From NCBI RefSeq assembly GCF_013607875.1, contig NZ_VDES01000001.1, positions 910,316 to 974,315 of the forward strand: 64,000 nucleotides of DNA. Reading direction: 5' to 3'. Below, in pieces: positions 57,035 through 64,000 of the stretch. The notes under the pieces were generated by a model. That model saw nothing but the letters and a program-made list of their open reading frames with translations, was not told where the DNA came from and made no database searches. The stretch comes from Blastomonas ursincola. Lineage in GTDB: Bacteria > Pseudomonadota > Alphaproteobacteria > Sphingomonadales > Sphingomonadaceae. Numbering within the stretch: the stretch's first letter is position 1; each line of letters begins with the position of its first letter. A program made the translations under genes and the position numbers.

Positions 57035-57679
57035 ATGCGCGCTTATCATGCAGCTATCACAGCAGCGGCCATCCTGACCTTGTCGGGTTGCGGCAACATG
57101 GCCAGCAACCGCGGCCTGGATAGCGTCCACCAGGCCGTCGTATCGCGGAGCAACTACACGCTCGACCTGAATGCGGCGGGTGGATCGCTGCCGGCGCAGG
57201 AACAGCGCCGACTGGCCGAATGGTTCCAGGCAATGGACCTGGGCTATGGCGACCGCGTTTCGATCGACGATCCGGCCGGCCGCAATGTCGTGGTCAAGTC
57301 CGCGATCGAGGCCGCAGCTTCGCGCCATGGCTTGCTGGTCAACGACGTGGCACCGGTCACCACCGGCGAGATCGCGCCCGGTGCGGTTCGGGTCGTGGTG
57401 ACGCGCAGCACTGCCGAGGTGCCGGGCTGTCCCGACTGGAAGACCAAGCTCGAGATGAACTATCGCAACGCGACCAGCAGCAATTTCGGTTGTGCCTTCA
57501 ACGCGAATGTCGCGGCGATGGTCGCGAACAAGGAAGATCTGGTGCGGGGCGAGCCGGGAGCTCTGACCACCTCGACCCAGCGTTCGGACACCGCCATCAA
57601 GCAATATCGCGAGACCCCGCCCACCGGCGCTCAGGGCCTGAAGCAGGGCGCGACCCAGCAGGGAGGATCGCAGCAGTGA
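57035..57679 (+). CDS. cpaD: Tad pilus lipoprotein CpaD
   Basis: A 214-residue CpaD-type protein with a lipobox LSGC (Cys near residue 19). GAGGAG lies eight bases before the ATG at 57035. CAFNANVAAMVANKEDLV is family-like. It helps localise the secretin. Its stop overlaps the next GTG start. Confidence 0.9.
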   Translation: MRAYHAAITAAAILTLSGCGNMASNRGLDSVHQAVVSRSNYTLDLNAAGGSLPAQEQRRLAEWFQAMDLGYGDRVSIDDPAGRNVVVKSAIEAAASRHGLLVNDVAPVTTGEIAPGAVRVVVTRSTAEVPGCPDWKTKLEMNYRNATSSNFGCAFNANVAAMVANKEDLVRGEPGALTTSTQRSDTAIKQYRETPPTGAQGLKQGATQQGGSQQ

Positions 57680-58971
57680 ACGCACCCTGGAAACCGGGCA
57701 TGACGGCCAATCGCGACCAGTTCGCGGCCTTTGTCTGCGACGAGGCGACGCTCGACATCGTGCGCGCGATGGCGATCAACATGGGCTGGCCGCCGGAAAA
57801 GTGCAGCAAGGGCGGCCTGCGCAATGCAGTCCAGTCGCTGTCGATCACCGCAAGCCCCAACATCCTGCTGGTCGATCTTTCGGAATCGGGCGATCCGCTC
57901 AATGACATCAACGCGCTGGCCGAGGTCTGCGAGCCCGGCACCGTGGTGATCGCCATGGGCCAGGTCAACGACGTGCGGCTGTATCGCGACCTGATCGCGA
58001 GCGGCCTGCACGACTATCTGCTCAAGCCCGTGGGGCCGGATCAGATCCGCGATACCATCCTGCAGGCGCAGGCGATGCTGAACGCACCCAAGGCGGGCGA
58101 AGCGGCGATCGAGCGCGCGCATGTCGGCATCATGGTCATCGGCACGCGCGGCGGCGTCGGCGCATCGACCGTGGCCACGTCGCTCGCATGGCAGCTCAGC
58201 AAGAATGCCGGTCGCATGACCGCGCTGCTCGACCTCGACCTGCATTTCGGCACCGGCGCGCTAACCATGGACCTGGAGCCGGGTCGCGGTCTTACCGATG
58301 CTATCGACAATCCCAGCCGCATCGACGGCCTGTTCATCGAACGTGCGATGATCAAGGCTAACGACAAGCTGTCGATCCTGTCGGCCGAAGCGCCGATCAG
58401 CTCACCACTGATCACGGACGGCACCGCCTTCTTCCAGTTGCAGGAAGAGTTCCGCCACGCGTTCGAGAACACCGTTGTCGACCTTCCCCGCCAGATGCTG
58501 ATCGACTATCCGCATCTCGTCGCCGAGACCAACATGGCGGTGCTCGTGACCGAACTGACGCTCGCCTCGGCGCGCGACGCGATCCGGCTGCTTGCCTGGC
58601 TCAAGTCGAACGCACCCGCTGCGCGGGTGATAGTGGTGGCGAACAAGGTGCAACCGGCCGCGCTGGAGATCAGCCGGGCCGATTTCGAGACCACCATCGA
58701 GCGCAAGATCGATTTCCTCATCCCCGCCGATCCCAAGACCGCCGCCCAGGCTGCGAAGCTCGGTCAGCCTTTCTGCGAGGCGGGCAAGTCGACCAAGGCT
58801 GGCGCGGTGATGAAGGCGCTGACCGACCGCTGCCTCGGCCTGGCCGAGGAAGAGGCCGCAGCGGAAAAAGACACCGGCGGCGCCAAGAAGTCGCTGCTCG
58901 GCAAGTTTGGTGATTTCAAGTCGCTGCTTCCGGCCAAGCCGGGCAAGGCTGCAAAGGCCGCCAAGAAGTAA
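57676..58971 (+). CDS. cpaE: Tad pilus localisation ATPase-like protein CpaE
   Basis: A 431-residue protein with an N-terminal receiver-like domain (residues 12-125) and a MinD/ParA-type domain. The P-loop reads RGGVGAST, lacking the signature Lys of MinD, as in other CpaE. GTG start overlaps cpaD as GTGA, with GGGAGG nine bases before. The Lys/Ala-rich C-terminus ends the protein. Confidence 0.9.
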   Translation: MNAPWKPGMTANRDQFAAFVCDEATLDIVRAMAINMGWPPEKCSKGGLRNAVQSLSITASPNILLVDLSESGDPLNDINALAEVCEPGTVVIAMGQVNDVRLYRDLIASGLHDYLLKPVGPDQIRDTILQAQAMLNAPKAGEAAIERAHVGIMVIGTRGGVGASTVATSLAWQLSKNAGRMTALLDLDLHFGTGALTMDLEPGRGLTDAIDNPSRIDGLFIERAMIKANDKLSILSAEAPISSPLITDGTAFFQLQEEFRHAFENTVVDLPRQMLIDYPHLVAETNMAVLVTELTLASARDAIRLLAWLKSNAPAARVIVVANKVQPAALEISRADFETTIERKIDFLIPADPKTAAQAAKLGQPFCEAGKSTKAGAVMKALTDRCLGLAEEEAAAEKDTGGAKKSLLGKFGDFKSLLPAKPGKAAKAAKK

Positions 58972-59028
58972 CCGGTACCGCCGCGCCATGTTGGCCAGCG
59001 GCGGCCCGAAATCGCGGGTGAAGAGCGC

Positions 59029-60000
59029 ATGGAAATGGTGCAGACATTGCTGTTGGCGGCGGGCATTGCGAGCGTCTTCGGTCTGCTCGTCATGGCGTTT
59101 TCCGGGCCGTCGGAGCGCAAGGAGCTGCAGCGCCGCATCCTGACGGTGCGCGAGCGCTACAGCGAAAATGCCAGCGCGAAGGTCGAGGCGCAGATGCGCA
59201 AGGCCATCGCCAACCGCAAACCGCGCTTCAACCAGACCGGCGAAGAGCTTACTAAGGTGCAGATGCTCGCGCGTCGCCTGGCGATGACCGGCAAGAACTG
59301 GTCCGTGGTCCAGTTCGGGCAGGTCGTGGCCGGCCTGGGCCTGCTTGTCGCGATGGCGGTCTATTTCCGCACAGGGCAGCTGATGATGAGCCTGTTCATC
59401 GGCTCGGCGCTGGGCTTCGGATTGCCGCACATGGTGGTCGGCCATTTCATCAAGCGGCGCCTCAACCAGTTTACCGCACGCTTTCCCGACGCGATCGACC
59501 TGCTAGTGCGCGGCCTGCGCTCGGGCCTACCGGTGACCGAGACGCTCACCGTGGTGGCCAAGGAAATTCCCGGCCCGGTGGGCGAGGAATTCAAGCTGGT
59601 GACCGAGCGGATCAAGATCGGCCGATCGATGGAAGACGCGTTGCAGGAAAGCGCCAACCGGCTGCAGACGCCTGAATTCAACTTCTTCTGCATCACCCTC
59701 GCGATCCAGCGCGAGACCGGCGGCAACCTTGCCGAAACGCTCTCGAACCTCGGCGCCGTACTTCGCTCGCGCGCGCAGATGAAGCTCAAGATCCGGGCGC
59801 TGTCCTCGGAATCCAAGGCATCGGCCTATATCGTGGGTTCGCTGCCCTTCCTGGTGTTCATGATGATCTGGTGGGTGAACCCCGAATATCTGGCCGGCTT
59901 CTTCGTCGAGGAACGGCTGATGATCGCCGGCATCGGCGGCCTGGTGTGGATGGGCATCGGCGTGTTCATCATGGCCAAGATGGTCAGCTTCGAAATCTGA
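59029..60000 (+). CDS. tadB: Type II secretion F-family inner-membrane protein TadB
   Basis: A 323-residue protein with GspF-type helices (about 5-25, 95-135, 270-320) and FPDAIDLLVRGLRSGLPVTE. It forms the Tad inner-membrane platform. Only 57 bases separate it from cpaE, so the cpaF ATPase gene that usually stands here is missing. Confidence 0.92.
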   Translation: MEMVQTLLLAAGIASVFGLLVMAFSGPSERKELQRRILTVRERYSENASAKVEAQMRKAIANRKPRFNQTGEELTKVQMLARRLAMTGKNWSVVQFGQVVAGLGLLVAMAVYFRTGQLMMSLFIGSALGFGLPHMVVGHFIKRRLNQFTARFPDAIDLLVRGLRSGLPVTETLTVVAKEIPGPVGEEFKLVTERIKIGRSMEDALQESANRLQTPEFNFFCITLAIQRETGGNLAETLSNLGAVLRSRAQMKLKIRALSSESKASAYIVGSLPFLVFMMIWWVNPEYLAGFFVEERLMIAGIGGLVWMGIGVFIMAKMVSFEI

Positions 60001-60016
60001 TCGGGGGCAAGGAACG

Positions 60017-61015
60017 ATGCAGGAAGCAGCCAATCCTACCCTGATGGGAATCGACGTGATCTTCGTGGCGACCTTGCTCGCTGCGGTGGCGACGCTCGCG
60101 GTGCTGATCGCGATCTATGCCGCGACCACGGTGCGCGATCCCATGGCCAAGCGGGTCAAGGCGCTGAACGAGCGGCGCGAGCAGCTCAAGGCGGGAATCA
60201 CCGCCTCCACCGCCAAGAAGCGCGCCAAGATCGTTCACAAGAACGACACCACCGACAAGATGCGCAGCACACTGCAATCCCTGCGGGTGCTGCAGGACGA
60301 ACAGCTCAAGGCCGCGCAGCAGAAGCTGGCCCAGGCCGGCATCCGTTCCAAGGACGTGGCGGTGTCGATCATCTTCGGTCGCATGGTGCTGCCGATCGCG
60401 CTGGGCGGCCTCGCCGCGCTGCTGATCTACGGCCTGGACGTGCTGGTGCCCGACTGGTCGCCGATCAAGAAATTCGGCTTGTTTGCTGCCATCCTGATCG
60501 GCAGCTACAAGGCGCCGGACCTGTTCGTGCAGAACATGATCACCAAGCGCACCGATGCCATCCGCAAGGGCCTGCCCGACGCGCTCGACCTGCTGGTGAT
60601 CTGCGCCGAGGCGGGTCTCACCGTCGATGCCGCCTTCAACCGGGTCGCCAAGGAACTGGGCCGCGCCTATCCCGAGCTGGGCGACGAATTCGCGCTGACC
60701 GCGATCGAACTCGCGTTCCTGACCGAACGCCGCCAGGCCTTTGAAAACCTGGCGTATCGCGTTGCGCTGGAATCGGTGCGCGGGGTGGTGACGACGATGA
60801 TCCAGACCGAGAAATACGGCACGCCGCTTGCCTCCGCGCTGCGCGTGCTCTCGGCCGAATTCCGCAACGAGCGCATGATGCGCGCCGAGGAAAAGGCCGC
60901 ACGCCTGCCCGCGATCATGACCGTGCCGCTGATCCTTTTCATCCTGCCGACGCTGTTCGTCGTCATTCTCGGCCCGGCGGCATGCTCGATCGCCGATGCC
61001 TTTTCCAAGCAGTGA
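60017..61015 (+). CDS. tadC: Type II secretion F-family inner-membrane protein TadC
   Basis: A 332-residue GspF-type protein with LPDALDLLVICAEAGLTVDAA and four membrane segments. It is the second platform protein and the last plus-strand gene of the Tad cluster. Confidence 0.92.
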   Translation: MQEAANPTLMGIDVIFVATLLAAVATLAVLIAIYAATTVRDPMAKRVKALNERREQLKAGITASTAKKRAKIVHKNDTTDKMRSTLQSLRVLQDEQLKAAQQKLAQAGIRSKDVAVSIIFGRMVLPIALGGLAALLIYGLDVLVPDWSPIKKFGLFAAILIGSYKAPDLFVQNMITKRTDAIRKGLPDALDLLVICAEAGLTVDAAFNRVAKELGRAYPELGDEFALTAIELAFLTERRQAFENLAYRVALESVRGVVTTMIQTEKYGTPLASALRVLSAEFRNERMMRAEEKAARLPAIMTVPLILFILPTLFVVILGPAACSIADAFSKQ

Positions 61016-61046
61016 CCGGGCCGGCCACTGGCCCCCGATCGACATG

Positions 61047-61081
61047 AAAAAAGGGGCGGCAACCGTAGCCGGTGCCGCCCC
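61047..61081 (-). terminator. Intrinsic terminator of the third TonB receptor gene
   Basis: GGGGCGGCA / TGCCGCCCC form a 9-bp stem; on the minus strand it is followed by six T. It lies just past the receptor stop and before the tadC stop. Confidence 0.85.
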
Positions 61082-61145
61082 AGGTCACTGATGTTCACCG
61101 CCCGATGGTGTCCGATCAGGCGGTGTCCCCCATCAATCCCTTGCG

Positions 61146-63686
61146 TCAGTATTTCGCGCGCACGGTGATGCCGTACATGCGCGGTTCCTCGACGAAACCG
61201 ATACGCGAACGCGTGCCCGCACCACCGCGCAGCGGGGTGTTGGCGGTGATGCCGCGCGTGATCTCGTTGTTGAGGTTGGTGCCCCACAGTTCGAACGAGA
61301 AGCGGTCGTCCGGCGTGGTGAAGCCAAGCCGCGCGTTCATCTTGAAATAGCTTTCCTGGATGTCGAGCGGGATCGGCAGGCCATTGCTGTCCAGCGGCGA
61401 GGTGCTGGTGCGGCGGTCGTCCGAATAGTTGATGTTGAAATTGGCCAGCATCTTCCATCCGGAATCGGTGATCTCCTTGTCATAGGTGATGCCGAACACG
61501 CCGGTGAACTTGGGCGCGTTGGTGAGGTCCGCACCGCAAAGGCTGCGGATCGTCGCCAGCGTCTGCGCCGTGCCGACCACGCCCGCAGCGCAATTGCGCG
61601 GATAGCGGGCATCCGCATAGGTAACCGCAGCATTGACCGAGATGCCCGATTCGAACTGGCCGAACATTTCCAGCTCGACACCGGTCGACTTGGCCGCGCC
61701 GACGTTGAACGTCTGGAACTGGACACCGGTGAACTCGAGGACCTGGAAGTCCTTCATGTCCATGTGGAATACGGCAAGGTTCGCGCGGATGCGGCCATTG
61801 GCGAACTCGGTCTTGATACCCGCTTCATAGGCATCGACCTTTTCCGAATTGAAGCGCGGATCGGCACCCAGGGCGGCCGCTGCCGGGTCGAGGTTGAAAC
61901 CGCCCGACTTGAAGCCATGGCTGAATCCCGCATAGGCCAGGAAGCCGTTGTTGCTGTTATAGGCGAGCTGCGCGGTATAGGTCAGCTCGTCATCCTTGAA
62001 GACGAGATTATATTCACGCGGCAGCGGCAAGCCGGGGATCGAACTGGCAAGCACGGTCCCGCCCGTGCCCGGCACGGTGATGCCGACCGACGTCGCGAAC
62101 GGGAAGCAGGTCAGGCCCAACGCACCGGCGCGAAGCGCTGCGGGGATCGCTCCTGTGATCACGCCGTTGACGATCGCCTGGCAGGCAGGCGAATTGGCGG
62201 CCAACTGATCGAAGCTGCCCCGCTTCTTTTCGTCGACATAGCGTGCGCCGAGCGTCAGGCTGAGATTGTCGGTGAAGTTGATCACGTTATGCGTGAAGAT
62301 CGAGAAGCTCTCGGCGTCCTGTCGGAACTGGTTTATCGCGAAATTGCCCGCCGCATTGACCGGCACGCCGCCATTGCCCAGCGCGGTCAGCGCGAACAGC
62401 GGATTGACCCCGGCAAGGTTGGCGAAGTTGCCGGCGCTCACTGCCCGCTGGTAATCCGGGCCCAGCGTCAGCGTCTGGATCTCGTTGATCTTCTCGTCCG
62501 AATAATAGGCACCGACCAGGAAATCGAGCGCATCGTCGAACGCGCTGCCCTGGAAGCGCAGTTCGTGGGTCATCGTCTTGATCGGGCCGCCATTGCTGGG
62601 CGTGGTCGGCGCTGATGCCGCACCATTGCCAGAGGTGAAGACGTTGAGACCGACGAAATCCGATTCCTGGTCGGAAGACGCCTCGAAATGGCGGTACGAT
62701 CCAATATAGGTCATCTGCACGGGGCCGATGTCCCATTTCAGCTCGCCCGAAAAGCCATATTGCTCGGTATCGTTGTTGAACTGCTGGCTGTTGGTACGCA
62801 GTTGCTTGAGCGCCTGCGGCCCCGAGGCAACGACACCGCTATTGGGCAGGCCGTGAAAGGCGAAGAACGGAACCAGTTCGGTCTCACGCACGATAACCGC
62901 GTCGCAACAGTTCTCGTCGGCCTTGGCATAATCGCCGATAAGGCGGACGCTGACATCGGGCGAAGGCTCCCAGAGCAGCTGGGCGCGCACGATATAGCGG
63001 TCACGATTGCCGCTCTCCGCACCCGGCACGGTGGCACTTTTCAGATAGCCGTCACGCTTACGATAAGCGCCCGAGATGCGCAGACCCAGCTGGTCGGTGA
63101 CCAGCGGCACACTGACACCGGCCTGCACGTTGAAGAAGTCGTAATTGCCATAGGTGAAGTTGCCGAACGCCTTGACCTCGGTCAGGTCGGGGCGCTGGGT
63201 GGTGATGTTGAGCGCACCGGCCGAGGTATTGCGCCCGAACAATGTGCCTTGCGGGCCGCGCAGGATTTCGAGCCGCTCCAGATCGAGCAGATCGCCCAGC
63301 GCAATGCCGGGGCGCGACTGGTAGACGCCATCGATGAACACGCCGACCGAGCTTTCAAGGCCCGTGTTGTTGCCGGTGGTGCCGACGCCACGGATGCGGA
63401 TCGAGGTGCCCTGGCTTTCGGTCTGCGATGACTGGACGTTGAAGCTGGGCGAGATCGAGGTCAGCGACTTGATGTCCTGCACGTTCTGCCGGTCGAGCTG
63501 GGCCGGACTGACCGCCGTGACCGCCAGCGGAATGTCCTGCACATCGGCCGCGCGCAGCGTCGCAGTCACGATGATGACATCGCGCTCGGGCGCCTGATCA
63601 TCCTGCTGCGCATCCTGCGCCTGAGCCATCGATGTCATTGAGACAGTGCAAAGCAAGCCCAGAACGGGCTTCCACAAAGTGCGCAT
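61146..63686 (-). CDS. TonB-dependent outer-membrane receptor
   Basis: An 846-residue receptor with signal peptide (cleavage near MAQAQ), IIVTATLR near the TonB box, plug motif EILRGPQGTLFGRNTSAG and a barrel ending in VRAKY. The ATG at 63686 has GGGAG six bases upstream. A Cys pair (ENCCD) and other Cys residues occur in the barrel loops. Ligand unknown. It is convergent with the Tad genes. Confidence 0.93.
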   Translation of the reverse strand: MRTLWKPVLGLLCTVSMTSMAQAQDAQQDDQAPERDVIIVTATLRAADVQDIPLAVTAVSPAQLDRQNVQDIKSLTSISPSFNVQSSQTESQGTSIRIRGVGTTGNNTGLESSVGVFIDGVYQSRPGIALGDLLDLERLEILRGPQGTLFGRNTSAGALNITTQRPDLTEVKAFGNFTYGNYDFFNVQAGVSVPLVTDQLGLRISGAYRKRDGYLKSATVPGAESGNRDRYIVRAQLLWEPSPDVSVRLIGDYAKADENCCDAVIVRETELVPFFAFHGLPNSGVVASGPQALKQLRTNSQQFNNDTEQYGFSGELKWDIGPVQMTYIGSYRHFEASSDQESDFVGLNVFTSGNGAASAPTTPSNGGPIKTMTHELRFQGSAFDDALDFLVGAYYSDEKINEIQTLTLGPDYQRAVSAGNFANLAGVNPLFALTALGNGGVPVNAAGNFAINQFRQDAESFSIFTHNVINFTDNLSLTLGARYVDEKKRGSFDQLAANSPACQAIVNGVITGAIPAALRAGALGLTCFPFATSVGITVPGTGGTVLASSIPGLPLPREYNLVFKDDELTYTAQLAYNSNNGFLAYAGFSHGFKSGGFNLDPAAAALGADPRFNSEKVDAYEAGIKTEFANGRIRANLAVFHMDMKDFQVLEFTGVQFQTFNVGAAKSTGVELEMFGQFESGISVNAAVTYADARYPRNCAAGVVGTAQTLATIRSLCGADLTNAPKFTGVFGITYDKEITDSGWKMLANFNINYSDDRRTSTSPLDSNGLPIPLDIQESYFKMNARLGFTTPDDRFSFELWGTNLNNEITRGITANTPLRGGAGTRSRIGFVEEPRMYGITVRAKY

Positions 63687-64000
63687 CCTCTTCTCCCACA
63701 AGCAACCTGTTGGTTGTGCTTTTGCCCCCCTCACTCTGCAGGTGATGTTGGGTGCGAAGTGAAAGCTGTCACAATGGCTGCCGGAATGCAATTCGTTTTA
63801 ATTCCCTGATTAAACTTTTGCAGTGCGGCAAGAATGGCGGAAATCCTGACCTTTTTATTTGTTGCAATGCAACATCGACCTTCCGTCACGGGAAGGTCAC
63901 TGTTCCGCAATACCCTCACCCTGCATTTTGCATCGCGGCGATCGACAGGCGTGCCAGCCCGCGGCCTGACCTCGAAATCGGGCTTGCATTGGACGCCGTC
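63687..64000. other. Gene-free right edge with dyads
   Basis: No convincing gene; the ORF at 63731-63919 is a short shadow. It holds the promoter of the third receptor. GTTGCAATGCAAC at 63861-63873 is a near-perfect dyad, and GACCTTCC / GGAAGGTC at 63877-63898 form a stem-loop with a 6-nt loop. Either could be an operator for the receptor or for a gene beyond the window. Confidence 0.5.

Noticed and set aside
58972-59028. A hidden cpaF gene
   Set aside because: The gap is only 57 bases.

Overview
The window looks like chromosomal DNA from a sphingomonad (Alphaproteobacteria, Sphingomonadales). The reasons are high G+C with strong third-position G/C bias, three large TonB-dependent receptors, and a complete protocatechuate 4,5-cleavage (lig) gene set whose proteins read like those of Sphingobium SYK-6. 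Genus assignment is not possible from sequence reading alone. I see no rRNA, tRNA, CRISPR array, integrase or IS transposase.

Layout. 1-0.5 kb: 3' part of an HxlR regulator. 0.7-5.9 kb: two SDR/SnoaL-fold gene pairs facing a TonB receptor. 6.0-15.9 kb: aromatic funnel. On the minus strand, a LysR gene with two HTH domains, a DUF1932 dehydrogenase, ligJ, ligA, ligB, a small orphan ORF, ligC and pobA; on the plus strand ligK, ligU and ligI. 15.9-19.1 kb: secreted metallo-beta-lactamase-fold hydrolase and a second TonB receptor. 19.3-29.0 kb: a NodD-like LysR gene and an 11-gene catabolic operon (flavin monooxygenase, extradiol dioxygenase, C-C hydrolase, cyclase-family hydrolase, SDR, epimerase-like, FAH-fold, cupin, esterase) of unknown substrate. 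29.0-32.4 kb: XRE/membrane-protein pair with tandem operators, a serine beta-lactamase-fold hydrolase and a PhyH-type dioxygenase. 32.6-34.5 kb: vanR and vanA with a textbook VanR operator. 34.5-42.5 kb: penicillin acylase, M16 peptidase, DUF885 peptidase and small proteins. 42.7-49.4 kb: leucine catabolism (ivd, mccB, mccA, maoC) and a LysR gene. 49.5-53.8 kb: mixed genes including an A+T-richer orphan. 53.8-61.0 kb: tight-adherence (Tad/Cpa) pilus genes cpaA-E, tadB, tadC without cpaF. 61.1-63.7 kb: third TonB receptor.

How the genes work together. VanA (vanillate) and PobA (4-hydroxybenzoate) feed protocatechuate. LigAB, LigC, LigI, LigU, LigJ and LigK carry it to pyruvate and oxaloacetate, so every step is in one window. 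The 20-29 kb cluster has the logic of ring hydroxylation, meta cleavage and C-C hydrolysis. Its NodD-like regulator and a degenerate nod-box-like promoter suggest a flavonoid or related polyphenol substrate that could drain into the same 4-hydroxybenzoate/protocatechuate route; this is inference.

Most unusual structure. A 400-bp unit with perfect 29-bp inverted ends contains a GIY-YIG endonuclease gene and lies between mccB and mccA. A 91-bp gene-less relative lies between mccB and ivd, and one of its end hairpins differs by two compensated base pairs. A second repeat family (paired G+C-rich hairpins, about 80 bp, four copies) has one copy translated in frame inside the signal-peptide region of a secreted SnoaL-fold protein.
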